Of a stretch of 52,903 nucleotides of DNA, positions 1 to 8,459 are shown piece by piece (the first letter of the stretch is position 1; the number at the start of each line of letters is the position of its first letter). Origin of the DNA: Flavobacterium haoranii (GTDB lineage Bacteria > Bacteroidota > Bacteroidia > Flavobacteriales > Flavobacteriaceae); assembly GCA_003246205.1 (NCBI GenBank), contig QKBC01000017.1:1-52903 (forward strand), in the 5' to 3' direction. Below the pieces are notes generated by a model that saw nothing but the letters and a program-made list of their open reading frames with translations, was not told where the DNA came from and searched no databases. The translations under genes and the position numbers were made by a program.

Positions 1-20
1 AATAAATTTTTATTATAAAT

Positions 21-54
21 AAAAATCCATCAATTTTTCAACTGATGGATTTTT
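21..54. terminator. Bidirectional intrinsic terminator
   Basis: A 12-bp inverted repeat (positions 21-32 and 43-54) has a 10-base loop and is A-rich on one side and T-rich on the other. It lies just past the stop of the minus-strand SPFH gene and can end that transcript. It would also stop plus-strand transcription entering from the left. Confidence 0.8.
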
Positions 55-76
55 TATTTTTAGGAATTATTTTTGA

Positions 77-1006
77 CTACGCTTCAGTATCGTCATTTTC
101 ATTTTTCTTTTTAGCGGCTTTTTTCATGGCTTCACCTACTTGATTACTTGCGGTGAAACTAGCAACCATATTATTCAACATTTCGCTACCGGCTTGTGGT
201 GAATTTGGTAATAAAATTAGATTACTGTTAGTATCACTTCCAATAGATTGTAGTGTGTCATAATGTTGGGTTACCACAATTAGAGCAGAAGCTTCTTGAG
301 AATTAATACCTACTTTATTCAGTACATCAACAGATTCTACTAAACCACGAGCAATTTCTCTACGTTGGTCTGCAATACCCTGACCTTGCAATCTTTTACT
401 TTCTGCTTCCGCTTTGGCTTTGGCTACAATTCTAATACGTGATGCTTCTGCTTCATATTCAGCAGCAGTTTTTTCACGATCAGCAGCGTTAATACGGTTC
501 ATCGCATTTTTTACCTGAATATCAGGATCAATATCAGTAATTAGAGTATTGATAATGTCATATCCATAAGTTGACATAGCTTCATTTAATTCTCTTTTTA
601 CAGCTATAGCGATATCATCTTTACGTTCAAAAACATCGTCTAATTTTAATTTAGGAACTTCAGCACGCACTACGTCAAAAACATACGAAGTAATTTGATC
701 GTGAGGATATTCTAATTTATAGAAAGCTTCGTATACTTTGTCTTGTAATACTTTAAATTGAACTGAAACTTTTAGTTTAACGAATACGTTGTCTTTAGTT
801 TTAGTTTCAATGATAACATCTAATTGTTGAATTCTTAGGTTAACTCTTCCGGCTACTCTGTCAATTACAGGAATTTTTAATTGTAAACCTGAATTACGTA
901 TACTATTAAACTTTCCGAAACGTTCTATAATTACAGAAGTTTGTTGTTTAACGGTAAAAAAAGAGGAAAGAAATAAAATAACGATTACTCCTAGAACAAT
1001 GTACAT
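77..1006 (-). CDS. SPFH/band 7 domain membrane protein (stomatin-like)
   Basis: This 309-residue protein has one N-terminal membrane segment (about residues 2-18). An SPFH/band 7 domain (about 18-190) follows, then an Ala/Glu/Lys-rich helical stretch with AEYEAEA and AKAKAEAESKRL (about 180-225). The tail is charged (KKKNENDD). This is the usual plan of stomatin, HflK/C and plant HIR-type scaffold proteins, which oligomerise at the membrane and organise microdomains or proteases. No NfeD or protease partner lies next to it, so its client is unknown. It is divergent from the outer-membrane gene at 1107 across a 100-bp gap. Family assignment is firm; the exact role is open. Confidence 0.9.
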   Translation of the reverse strand: MYIVLGVIVILFLSSFFTVKQQTSVIIERFGKFNSIRNSGLQLKIPVIDRVAGRVNLRIQQLDVIIETKTKDNVFVKLKVSVQFKVLQDKVYEAFYKLEYPHDQITSYVFDVVRAEVPKLKLDDVFERKDDIAIAVKRELNEAMSTYGYDIINTLITDIDPDIQVKNAMNRINAADREKTAAEYEAEASRIRIVAKAKAEAESKRLQGQGIADQRREIARGLVESVDVLNKVGINSQEASALIVVTQHYDTLQSIGSDTNSNLILLPNSPQAGSEMLNNMVASFTASNQVGEAMKKAAKKKNENDDTEA

Positions 1007-1080
1007 ATTTTAATTTTTAATTGGTTACGTTTATTATACGCTTTTTTAGAAAAAAAGTTACAATATTTAATATTAAACCC

Positions 1081-1088
1081 TAATTTTG
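1081..1088 (+). promoter_or_regulatory. Candidate -7 promoter element for the gene at 1107
   Basis: TAATTTTG matches the Bacteroidota -7 consensus TAnnTTTG exactly. It lies 18 bases before the ATG at 1107, and no clear TTTG is found at the -33 position. Because it covers the ATG at 1086, that upstream codon is unlikely to be the translation start. Confidence 0.5.
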
Positions 1089-1106
1089 GCACAAAACTCA
1101 GATTAT

Positions 1107-1754
1107 ATGAAGAAAATTATTGTTTTATTAACCGTTTTAATATCCATTAGTGCAATGGCGCAATATGGATATCGTGATAGTAATCGAATTGGAATATCAG
1201 CTGGTATTACACAACTAAGTTTATTTTCAGATCAATTTAATGCTAGTCCACAAACAGGTTGGACAGCCGGATTATCGCTTAGAGGAAATTACTATAATAA
1301 TTGGCAGGCAGTTTTTGGTATGCATTTTACCGACAGTAATTTTTCTTTGCAATCTGTTGCCAATGAAGATATTAATTTTAAATTAAGTGCAGTTCAGGTA
1401 TATTTGGTAGCTAGTTATATGGTTGTAGAAAATCACTTAACACTTGAAATAGGTCCGGTTTTACAAGTCAATGGTAAGTTAAAGATTGATGGTAAAGATG
1501 AATATAAACTTTTAAAAGATAGTCCGTTACTAACTGCTAATGATATTATAGATATTACAAAAATCAACGGAAATATTTATGCAGGTGTTACAGCCGGACT
1601 AAAGAATGTTCGTTTACATATTGCTTATCAATATGGTTTAAACAACATTATGAATAACTTGAATAAAAAAGATGAATTAGTGGCATTAAATGGAAATCAA
1701 AAATTTAAAGGAAATATAGGATTGATCAGTGGAATGATTACCTTCTATTTGTAA
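1107..1754 (+). CDS. Outer-membrane beta-barrel protein, PorT/OmpW-like size
   Basis: This 215-residue protein begins with a classical signal peptide (MKKIIVLLTVLISISAMAQ). The mature part has alternating hydrophobic/polar strands typical of a small eight-stranded barrel: repeated aromatic-Gly patterns, and a final strand ending in an aromatic residue followed by leucine (ITFYL). The frame stays open upstream to 1086. The signal peptide and the promoter element over 1086 both favour 1107 as the start. It resembles the 'outer membrane beta-barrel domain' proteins common in Flavobacteria. No ligand or partner can be named. A terminator follows at 1780. Confidence 0.7.
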   Translation: MKKIIVLLTVLISISAMAQYGYRDSNRIGISAGITQLSLFSDQFNASPQTGWTAGLSLRGNYYNNWQAVFGMHFTDSNFSLQSVANEDINFKLSAVQVYLVASYMVVENHLTLEIGPVLQVNGKLKIDGKDEYKLLKDSPLLTANDIIDITKINGNIYAGVTAGLKNVRLHIAYQYGLNNIMNNLNKKDELVALNGNQKFKGNIGLISGMITFYL

Positions 1755-1779
1755 GACATTTATTTTCATTTATCATTAT

Positions 1780-1815
1780 AAAGCCTAAATAGTTTATATT
1801 TGGGCTTTATTTTTT
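1780..1815 (+). terminator. Intrinsic terminator after the beta-barrel gene
   Basis: The arms at 1780-1790 and 1798-1808 form an 11-bp stem with one wobble pair and a 7-base loop, followed by a T-rich run. The right arm also contains TATATTTG (1795-1802), which fits the -7 promoter consensus. The same stretch may therefore start the next gene at 1833. Confidence 0.7.
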
Positions 1816-1832
1816 AATAATTAAATTATTCT

Positions 1833-2489
1833 ATGACAAAAATTAAAGTTTTATTAATTTTGTTTCTTTTATCCGGTATCAAAATGTATTCTCAAAGTGA
1901 ATATATAATTGATAAAAAAGGTAACAAAATTATAATTGATAATGGTTCTTCTCAAATGAGCTCTAGTAATCATTCTACTAATTATAGTACATTTATTACA
2001 ATAACTATATATTATGAAATAAATGGAGAAGAATTTAACATAGATTTTTCAAAAGTAAAAGAGGCATCTTTTGGAAATTATAAGATACAATCATATAAAA
2101 TTAATTCAAAAAAAGCACTTCCTTATTTTATCTTTTGTGAAAATAAAAATTATAAATTAATAGGTTTTTGGAATAATAATGTTTCTTCACATCATTATAT
2201 TATTGATAATGATGGAAAAATTATTGAAGATTTATCTTTAAAGTGTTTTAAGTATAAAGGAAAAGAATTTAAGAATAGAGCTAGGGTAGATTTAAAAATA
2301 AGGGAATATTTCGGAAACTGTGAAGAGCTAATAAGGAGATTAGATAGATATAAATATAATAATTCAGTAATAACTTTTAAATCTAAATTTCTTCAAAAAA
2401 TGAGAAAACCAAATGAAGTTAGTAAAAATACCAATTATGAAAATCTAAATTCATTTTTTTACAATCCACTTTTTCAAAAATGCCAATAA
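1833..2489 (+). CDS. Secreted protein of unknown function (218 aa)
   Basis: I do not recognise this family. The protein starts with a signal peptide (MTKIKVLLILFLLSGIKMYSQ), so it is exported. The mature part is rich in Lys, Asn, Tyr and Ser. It carries a short Ser/Asn-rich linker (about residues 38-50), beta-strand-like segments and a more helical C-terminal third around NCEELIRRLDRYK. It ends 11 bases before the start of the next small secreted protein, so the two are probably co-transcribed. Codon use is even more AT-rich than that of neighbouring core genes, suggesting a fast-evolving or acquired lineage-specific gene. Confidence 0.7.
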   Translation: MTKIKVLLILFLLSGIKMYSQSEYIIDKKGNKIIIDNGSSQMSSSNHSTNYSTFITITIYYEINGEEFNIDFSKVKEASFGNYKIQSYKINSKKALPYFIFCENKNYKLIGFWNNNVSSHHYIIDNDGKIIEDLSLKCFKYKGKEFKNRARVDLKIREYFGNCEELIRRLDRYKYNNSVITFKSKFLQKMRKPNEVSKNTNYENLNSFFYNPLFQKCQ

Positions 2490-2500
2490 ATTTTACTAAT

Positions 2501-2869
2501 ATGAAATTGAATTTTTTTTTAATAGCCGCACTTTTTTTTGTTTTTTTTAATTGTTTTTCTCAAGAATTTACAATTTTAGATGCTCATTATAAAGGTAATG
2601 GTAAGAATATTGATTATTCTTTTACTGGTACTTTAATTATAAAAGACAATTCTCTTTTTTTAGATTGTGATAAATTTCTTTTAGAGGCAAAAATAACAAT
2701 TGATAGTAATAATTTTATTACTTATCAGTGTGAAAATAAAGAATATAAATTACAGATTATAGAGGAAAAAGGATATCATAATAATTTTTTTTATGATTTT
2801 CTTTTAATTACTAGGTGTGATGATGAGATTGGTGGTGTAGTTATGACATATTATTGTAGAAAAAACTAA
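2501..2869 (+). CDS. Small secreted protein of unknown function (122 aa)
   Basis: The chosen start at 2501 gives a good signal peptide (MKLNFFLIAALFFVFFNCFSQ). An in-frame ATG at 2480 would overlap the previous gene and place polar residues first. The mature protein is about 100 residues of predicted beta strands (YSFTGTLIIKDNSLFLDC, then KYKLQII-type strands), with four cysteines that could form disulfides once exported. No family is recognised. It is the second gene of a probable two-gene unit with the gene at 1833 and ends at the terminator at 2875. Confidence 0.65.
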   Translation: MKLNFFLIAALFFVFFNCFSQEFTILDAHYKGNGKNIDYSFTGTLIIKDNSLFLDCDKFLLEAKITIDSNNFITYQCENKEYKLQIIEEKGYHNNFFYDFLLITRCDDEIGGVVMTYYCRKN

Positions 2870-2870
2870 A

Positions 2871-2899
2871 AAAACCTCAGAATTTCTGAGGTTTTTTTT
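2871..2899. terminator. Bidirectional terminator between convergent genes
   Basis: CCTCAG (2875-2880) and CTGAGG (2886-2891) form a stem with a 5-base AATTT loop. It is flanked by an A-run on the left and eight Ts on the right. It can end both the small secreted-protein unit on the plus strand and gltX on the minus strand. Confidence 0.9.
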
Positions 2900-2903
2900 G
2901 TTT

Positions 2904-4409
2904 TTATACTTTTGCAATTGCTTTTTCAATACGTTTGATGGTTTCTTCTTTACCAATCATTTCAATGATATCAAACAAATGTGGACCTTTCAACTCGCCT
3001 ACTAAACTTAAACGAAGCGGTTGCATTACTTTTCCCATTCCAATTTCATTTGCTGTCATCCAGTCTTTTAAACTGTTTTCTATCGTTAACGAAGTAAAAT
3101 CAGCATAAAAATTCAATTGTTCTATTACTTTTTGAAGCAATCCTTTGGTTTCTTCATTCCACTTTTTCGTTGCTTTTTCATCATACGATGTTGGTGCAAC
3201 AAAGAAATAATCGGATAAATTCCATAAATCCGTTACAAAATTAGCTCTGTCTTTTACTTGAGCAATCACTTTAGTTAAATAGTCTAAAGTTGTCGCAATT
3301 CCTTTTTCTTTAACAATTGGAGCAAAAAGAACAGCTAATTCTTCATCTGATTTGGTAATTAAATATTGATGATTGAACCATTTATTTTTTTCCGGATCAA
3401 ACTTAGCACCCGATTTATTTACTCTGGCTAAATCAAAAGAAGCTACTAATTCGTCTAAACTGAACAATTCTTTTTCAGTTCCATCATTCCAACCTAATAA
3501 AGCTAAGAAGTTAACCACAGCTTCCGGAAAATAGCCTTGTTCGCGGTAACCCATTGAGGTTGATTCTTCTGTTTTCCATTCTAAAGGAAATACCGGGAAT
3601 CCCATTTTATCACCATCTCTTTTCGATAATTTTCCATTTCCAATAGGTTTTAAAATCAAGGGTAAATGGGCAAATTCTGGTGCTTCCCACTGGAAAGCTT
3701 TGTATAATAAATGGTGTAAAGGTAAACTTGGCAACCATTCTTCTCCACGAATTACGTGTGAGGTTTCCATCAAATGATCGTCTACAATATTAGCCAAATG
3801 ATATGTTGGCATACCATCGCTTTTGTACAATACTTTATCATCTAACAAGTTGGTATCAAATTTTACCGTTCCACGAATGATATCATTTAATTCTAAAACT
3901 TCATTAGTTGGTGTTTTAAAACGAACGACAAAAGCATCGCCGTTAGCAATTCGTTGGTCAACTTCCTCTTTAGATAAAGCCAAAGAATTATCCAATTGTT
4001 CCCTAACCGTATGATTGTAGATAAAAGTTTTACCTTCAGCTTCGGCTTGTTTTCTTAATTCATCTAATTTTTCTGCAGAATCAAAAGCATAATATGCCCA
4101 ACCGTTAGCAATTAATTGTTCTGCATATTCTTTATAGATGGCTTTGCGTTCACTTTGTCTGTACGGACCAAATTTTTCGTTTTTCCCAACAGTTTCATCA
4201 GGAGCAATTCCTAACCATTCTAAAGCTTCAAAAATATAAGCTTCAGCACCGGGAACAAATCGGGTTTGATCGGTATCTTCAATTCTCAAGTAAAACGTTC
4301 CGCCATTTTTTTTGGCAAATAAATAGTTAAATAAAGCTGTACGAACTCCTCCAATGTGTAAAGGACCCGTAGGACTTGGAGCAAAACGAACTCTAACTGG
4401 TTTTGACAT
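2904..4409 (-). CDS. gltX: Glutamyl-tRNA synthetase
   Basis: This 501-residue class I aminoacyl-tRNA synthetase charges tRNA-Glu with glutamate in the cytoplasm. The HIGH-type motif is at residues 10-21 (APSPTGPLHIGG). The KMSKS-type motif is KLSKRDG at about 258-264. Full family features are present, including the ITRF-like 'HVIRGEEWLPSLPLH' segment of the Rossmann fold and an alpha-helical anticodon-binding C-terminus. Length is normal for the family. On the minus strand its 5' side has TATCTTTG (4456-4449), an exact -7 promoter match. A housekeeping gene transcribed alone. Confidence 0.97.
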   Translation of the reverse strand: MSKPVRVRFAPSPTGPLHIGGVRTALFNYLFAKKNGGTFYLRIEDTDQTRFVPGAEAYIFEALEWLGIAPDETVGKNEKFGPYRQSERKAIYKEYAEQLIANGWAYYAFDSAEKLDELRKQAEAEGKTFIYNHTVREQLDNSLALSKEEVDQRIANGDAFVVRFKTPTNEVLELNDIIRGTVKFDTNLLDDKVLYKSDGMPTYHLANIVDDHLMETSHVIRGEEWLPSLPLHHLLYKAFQWEAPEFAHLPLILKPIGNGKLSKRDGDKMGFPVFPLEWKTEESTSMGYREQGYFPEAVVNFLALLGWNDGTEKELFSLDELVASFDLARVNKSGAKFDPEKNKWFNHQYLITKSDEELAVLFAPIVKEKGIATTLDYLTKVIAQVKDRANFVTDLWNLSDYFFVAPTSYDEKATKKWNEETKGLLQKVIEQLNFYADFTSLTIENSLKDWMTANEIGMGKVMQPLRLSLVGELKGPHLFDIIEMIGKEETIKRIEKAIAKV

Positions 4410-4570
4410 AGTTTAGTATTTGATTCTTTTTTTGATTCAATTTCGGTGCAAAGATACGATACACAGTTAAAATTTAGGCTCTTATGCCTAGTTTCTCTTT
4501 AAATTTTACCTATTGCCCTATGTAAAAATAAATTGTACTTTTATTGGTTAAATGCAAATGCAAAAGAACC

Positions 4571-7500
4571 TTGGAAACAAAATCAATCATTTACAGCAAA
4601 TTAGAGGCTTTTATTAAGAAGTATTACACGAATGAAATCATAAAAGGAGCTTTACTTTTTATGGCTTTAGGACTTTTATACTTTTTATTTACGTTGCTCG
4701 TGGAACATTTTTTATGGCTTTCAACTTCAGGACGTACGGTTTTATTTTGGCTTTTTATTTTGGTTGAAGTTTTTTTGTTGGCCAAATTTATTGCTCTACC
4801 ACTTTTCAAGTTGTTCAAATTACAAAGCGGAATTGATTATACCGAAGCTTCTAAAATTATTGGAAATCACTTTTCAGAAGTAAACGATAAGTTATTGAAT
4901 TTTTTACAGCTTTCAAATGATGCCAATCCATCCGAACTAGTGTTAGCTTCTATCGATCAAAAAGCAAATGCATTGCAACCGATTCCATTTTCTAATGCTA
5001 TTGATTTTTCTAAAAACAAAAAGTATTTGCCTTATGCATTAATTCCAATTATTGTTTTGTTATTGTTTTTTGCTACCGGAAATTCTTCGGTAATTGGTGA
5101 AAGTTTAAATCGTGTGGTTCATTATGAAACAGCTTATGCTCCTCCTGCTCCATTTTATTTTACGATTTTAAATAAAGAGTTGAAGGTAAAACAACACGAT
5201 AATTTTGTGTTGCAAGTGAATACTAACGGAAAGATTATTCCGGAAAATGTGAAGATAAAAATCGGTAACGAAACCTATTTTATGGAGAATATTGCTCCTG
5301 GTAAATTTGTATACAATTTGACGAATGTTTTGCAAGATGTAAACTTCCAGTTGAGTTCTAATGAAGTGGTTTCTCAAGATTATCTTTTGGAAGTAATGAA
5401 TGTTCCTTCTATTTCAAACTTTGCTATGGAACTAAAATTCCCAAGTTATTTGAATAGAAAGAATGAAACGGTTACGGGAACTGGAAATATTGTAGTGCCG
5501 GAAGGAACAAAAATCAACTGGAAAATTGATGCAAAAGCGACTACTGCTATTGATTTTAGTATTGATGAAACTACTACTCCATTCCAATTAAATGATGCTA
5601 TTTTTTCATTTACTAAAGTAATTCGAAATCCATTCGAATATCAAATTATAACTTCTAACAAAGAATTGAAAGGTTACGAAAAATTGGGATATGCTATTGA
5701 TGTAGTCAAAGATCAGTTCCCAACGATCAATGCTAATTTTGTTCCGGATAGTTTAAAGACGAATGCTAAAATGATCGTTGGAAAAGTTTCGGATGATTAT
5801 GGGTTATCAAAGCTACAAGTGGTTTTTTATGACAAAGACCATAAAGATAATGTTCGAAAAGCAGCTTTACCTTTAAACAAAGGACTGTATGATCGTTTTG
5901 TTTATACCTTTCCTGCTGGTTTGGATTTGCAGCCTGGAATTTCGTATGAATATTACTTTGAAGTATTTGATAATGATATAGTTAATGGAAATAAAAGTGC
6001 TAAATCTACCGTTTTTAAACATTATGAGTTGACGGCTAATGAAAAAGACGATGTTTTATTGCAAAACCAACAGGAAAACATCAATGCTTTAGAAAAATCA
6101 TTGCAAGAACAGGAAAAGCAATTGCAAAAGATGGATGATTTGGAACGTTTAAATAAAGAGAAATCTTCTCTAAATTTTTCAGATCAAAAGAAAATAAAAG
6201 ACTTCATTTCTAAACAGCAGCGACAAGAAGAAATGATGAAAGAGTTTTCCAAAAAGTTAGAAGAAAATATCAAAGATTTCAAAAAAGAAGATACTCCGGA
6301 AAGCAAAGAATTAGAACGTCGTTTAGATGAGTTTCAAAAAGAATCTGAGAAAAATGAAAAGCTTTTAGAAGAGTTAGAAAAACTAACTGAGAAGTTACAG
6401 AAAGAAGAATTGTTCAATAAAGCGGATCAACTGAAGCAAAATGCAAAGAACCAACAAATGAATTTAGAGCAATTAGTAGAGCTAACGAAACGTTATTATG
6501 CGGAAGAAAAGGCAAAACAAATTGCTGATAAATTAGAACAATTAGGTGAAAAGCAAGAGGATTTGTCAAAGCAAAATGAAGATAAAAACACCAAAGCGGA
6601 ACAAGATAAAATCAATAAGGAGTTCGATCAAATTAAGAAAGAATTAGATCAATTAGAGAAAGATAATAACGAATTGCAATCTCCTTTAGATATTCCAAAT
6701 ACGGAAAGTGATGAAAAGGATATTCAAAATGATTTGAATAAGGCTTCCGATGCTTTAGAGAAAAACAATCAGCAAAAGGCGAAGCCAAGTCAGAAATCTG
6801 CAGGCCAAAAAATGAAAGAAATGGGAGGACAAATGAAGGCTTCAATGGATGGTGGTGATATGATGCAAATGCAGGAAGATGTTAGAGCATTACGTCAGAT
6901 TCTAGATAATTTATTAGCTTTTTCCTTCAATCAGGAAGACCTGTTGAATGTTACTGATAATGCTAAATCTTCTACCCTACAGTTCAATAAAATTTTGAAA
7001 GAGCAACAGAATTTGAAGATACAGTTTAAGCATATTGACGATAGTATTTTTGCAGTTGCAAAAAGAAATCCTATGATTACGGAAGTGGTTTTAAACGAAG
7101 TTGGAAATGTTCATTATAATTTGGACCATTCGCTTTCTACCCTGGCCGATAATAATTTTTACAAAGGAAAAGGTCATCAGCAGTATACTTTAACAGCTGC
7201 TAATACCCTTGCAGATTTGCTCAGCAATATTCAAAGTAATATGATGATGCAAATGCAAATGTCGGGTCAAGGACAGGGAAAACCACAACCCGGAAAAGGT
7301 TCTGGTGGTGGAATGCAGTTACCAGATATCATTAAAAAGCAACAAGAGTTGAACGGACAAATGCAGGATGGTATGGGTAAAGGAAAGGAAAAGGGAAAAG
7401 AAAAAGGCGAGAAAAATGGTAAAGAAGGGGAACAAGGTCAAGGAGAAAGTGGTCGGCAAAATGGTAAAAACGGAACGAGTGAAGGTGAAGCCGGTGAGAT

Positions 7501-7894
7501 TTTAGAAATATTAAAACAGCAACAACAATTGCGTGATGCTTTACAGCAAGCTTTGCAAAAAGAAGGTAATTCAGGTATTGGTCAATCCGCTTTAGATAAA
7601 ATGAAAGATATTGAAAAGCAGTTGTTAAATAAAGGTTTCAAGAATGAAACTTTACAAAAAATGTTGAATTTAAATCACGAATTATTAAAATTAGAAAAGG
7701 CTATTCAGCAGCAAGGAGAAGATAATAAAAGGAAGTCGAATACTAATAAAGAAGAATTCAACGGAACATCTAAGCCCTTACCTAAAGAGGTAAAAGATTA
7801 TTTGAATAGTATTGAAATTTTAAACAGACAAACACTACCTTTGCAGCCGAATTATAATAAAAAGGTTCAAGATTATTTTAACCAACATGATTAG
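4571..7894 (+). CDS. DUF4175 family large membrane-anchored coiled-coil protein
   Basis: The protein has about 1107 residues. Two closely spaced hydrophobic segments near the N-terminus and a third about 150 residues in anchor it. A periplasmic beta-rich region follows, then a long Lys/Glu/Gln coiled coil. Next come Met/Gln- and Gly/Lys-rich low-complexity stretches (GQGQGKPQPGKGSGGG; GKGKEKGKEKGEKNGKEG) and a helical C-terminus. This matches DUF4175 proteins of Bacteroidota, whose role is not established. No ATG fits. The frame opens with TTG at 4544 or 4571, and 4571 (Met-Glu-Thr-Lys-Ser) best matches the start I expect for the family. Its end overlaps ybeY by 8 bases, implying translational coupling. 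Confidence 0.85.
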   Translation: METKSIIYSKLEAFIKKYYTNEIIKGALLFMALGLLYFLFTLLVEHFLWLSTSGRTVLFWLFILVEVFLLAKFIALPLFKLFKLQSGIDYTEASKIIGNHFSEVNDKLLNFLQLSNDANPSELVLASIDQKANALQPIPFSNAIDFSKNKKYLPYALIPIIVLLLFFATGNSSVIGESLNRVVHYETAYAPPAPFYFTILNKELKVKQHDNFVLQVNTNGKIIPENVKIKIGNETYFMENIAPGKFVYNLTNVLQDVNFQLSSNEVVSQDYLLEVMNVPSISNFAMELKFPSYLNRKNETVTGTGNIVVPEGTKINWKIDAKATTAIDFSIDETTTPFQLNDAIFSFTKVIRNPFEYQIITSNKELKGYEKLGYAIDVVKDQFPTINANFVPDSLKTNAKMIVGKVSDDYGLSKLQVVFYDKDHKDNVRKAALPLNKGLYDRFVYTFPAGLDLQPGISYEYYFEVFDNDIVNGNKSAKSTVFKHYELTANEKDDVLLQNQQENINALEKSLQEQEKQLQKMDDLERLNKEKSSLNFSDQKKIKDFISKQQRQEEMMKEFSKKLEENIKDFKKEDTPESKELERRLDEFQKESEKNEKLLEELEKLTEKLQKEELFNKADQLKQNAKNQQMNLEQLVELTKRYYAEEKAKQIADKLEQLGEKQEDLSKQNEDKNTKAEQDKINKEFDQIKKELDQLEKDNNELQSPLDIPNTESDEKDIQNDLNKASDALEKNNQQKAKPSQKSAGQKMKEMGGQMKASMDGGDMMQMQEDVRALRQILDNLLAFSFNQEDLLNVTDNAKSSTLQFNKILKEQQNLKIQFKHIDDSIFAVAKRNPMITEVVLNEVGNVHYNLDHSLSTLADNNFYKGKGHQQYTLTAANTLADLLSNIQSNMMMQMQMSGQGQGKPQPGKGSGGGMQLPDIIKKQQELNGQMQDGMGKGKEKGKEKGEKNGKEGEQGQGESGRQNGKNGTSEGEAGEILEILKQQQQLRDALQQALQKEGNSGIGQSALDKMKDIEKQLLNKGFKNETLQKMLNLNHELLKLEKAIQQQGEDNKRKSNTNKEEFNGTSKPLPKEVKDYLNSIEILNRQTLPLQPNYNKKVQDYFNQHD

Positions 7895-8306
7895 TTTTAA
7901 TTACGAAATTGATTTTGCTTTAGAAAACGAAGAGTTATATACCGAATGGATTGAATCTATTATAGAATCTGAAGGTAAAATTTTAGGCGAAATCAACTAT
8001 ATATTTTGTGATGATGAATATCTACATCAGATCAATGTTCAATATTTAGATCACGATACGCTAACTGATATTATTAGTTTTGATTATACAGAAGGAGAAA
8101 TTATTAGTGGAGATATTTTTCTTTCTATCGAAAGAGTTCAAGATAATGCTAATGATTTTAAGGTTCCGTTTGATGCAGAATTAAAAAGAGTAATGGCGCA
8201 CGGCGTATTGCATTACTGTGGATATAAAGATAAATCTGAAGCCGACGAGCAATTAATGAGATCAAAGGAAGAGGAGAAAATGCAGATGTTCCATGTGAAA
8301 CATTAA
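7887..8306 (+). CDS. ybeY: Endoribonuclease YbeY (16S rRNA maturation factor)
   Basis: This 139-residue metal-dependent single-strand RNase is involved in 16S rRNA 3' end processing and ribosome quality control. The zinc-site region reads HGVLHYCGYKD (residues 105-115): His105 and His109 are the usual ligands. The third position, His in most bacteria, is Asp115. I recall GYKDK in Bacteroidota homologues, so this is probably a lineage feature and not a defect. The ATG overlaps the DUF4175 stop (ATGATTAG). The last codons (MFHVKH) carry a parS-like palindrome at 8287. mnmG follows, an arrangement I recall from other Flavobacteria. Confidence 0.93.
   Translation: MISFNYEIDFALENEELYTEWIESIIESEGKILGEINYIFCDDEYLHQINVQYLDHDTLTDIISFDYTEGEIISGDIFLSIERVQDNANDFKVPFDAELKRVMAHGVLHYCGYKDKSEADEQLMRSKEEEKMQMFHVKH
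8287..8302. promoter_or_regulatory. Degenerate parS-like site 1
   Basis: TGTTCCATGTGAAACA differs from the parS consensus TGTTnCACGTGnAACA only at one central base. It lies within the last codons of ybeY, so coding constraint may explain the mismatch. It is spaced exactly 40 bp from site 2. Confidence 0.5.
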
Positions 8307-8326
8307 ACCACTTCTTTATTCTCTTT

Positions 8327-8342
8327 TGTTCCACGTGGAACA
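8327..8342. promoter_or_regulatory. parS: parS site 2 (putative ParB-binding centromere site)
   Basis: TGTTCCACGTGGAACA fits the 16-bp parS palindrome. It is the core of a perfect palindrome running from 8319 to 8350 (32 bp). There is no T-tract, so it is not a terminator. Confidence 0.8.
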
Positions 8343-8366
8343 AAAGAGAAGATTTAAAATTCTAAA

Positions 8367-8382
8367 CGTTCCACGTGGAACG
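8367..8382. promoter_or_regulatory. parS: parS-like site 3
   Basis: CGTTCCACGTGGAACG keeps the inner 14 bp of the parS palindrome and differs only in the outermost pair. The perfect palindrome spans 8365-8384. It is spaced exactly 40 bp from site 2. Confidence 0.65.
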
Positions 8383-8412
8383 TTAGCGAAAAAAATAAGT
8401 TTAAATTTTAGT

Positions 8413-8428
8413 TGTTCCACGTGGAACA
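8413..8428. promoter_or_regulatory. parS: parS site 4
   Basis: TGTTCCACGTGGAACA is identical to site 2, within a perfect palindrome from 8406 to 8435. It lies 32 bases upstream of the mnmG start codon, so bound ParB could also affect mnmG transcription. Confidence 0.8.
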
Positions 8429-8459
8429 ACTAAAAAAATAATTAAAATTCATATTTAAA

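Noticed and set aside
1086..1106. Upstream ATG as start of the beta-barrel gene
   Set aside because: It lies inside the exact -7 promoter match and would put polar residues before the signal peptide.
4475..4490. TAGGC/GCCTA inverted repeat between gltX and the DUF4175 gene
   Set aside because: Short stem without T-tract or symmetry beyond 5 bp; no function can be argued.
8287..8428. Regularly spaced repeats as a small CRISPR array
   Set aside because: The repeats are only 16 bp palindromic cores, spacing varies at the last one, one copy lies in a coding region, and no cas gene is nearby.
8319..8435. The three strong palindromes as transcription terminators
   Set aside because: They lack T-tracts on either strand and share a strict GTTCCACGTGGAAC core, which fits a protein-binding site better.
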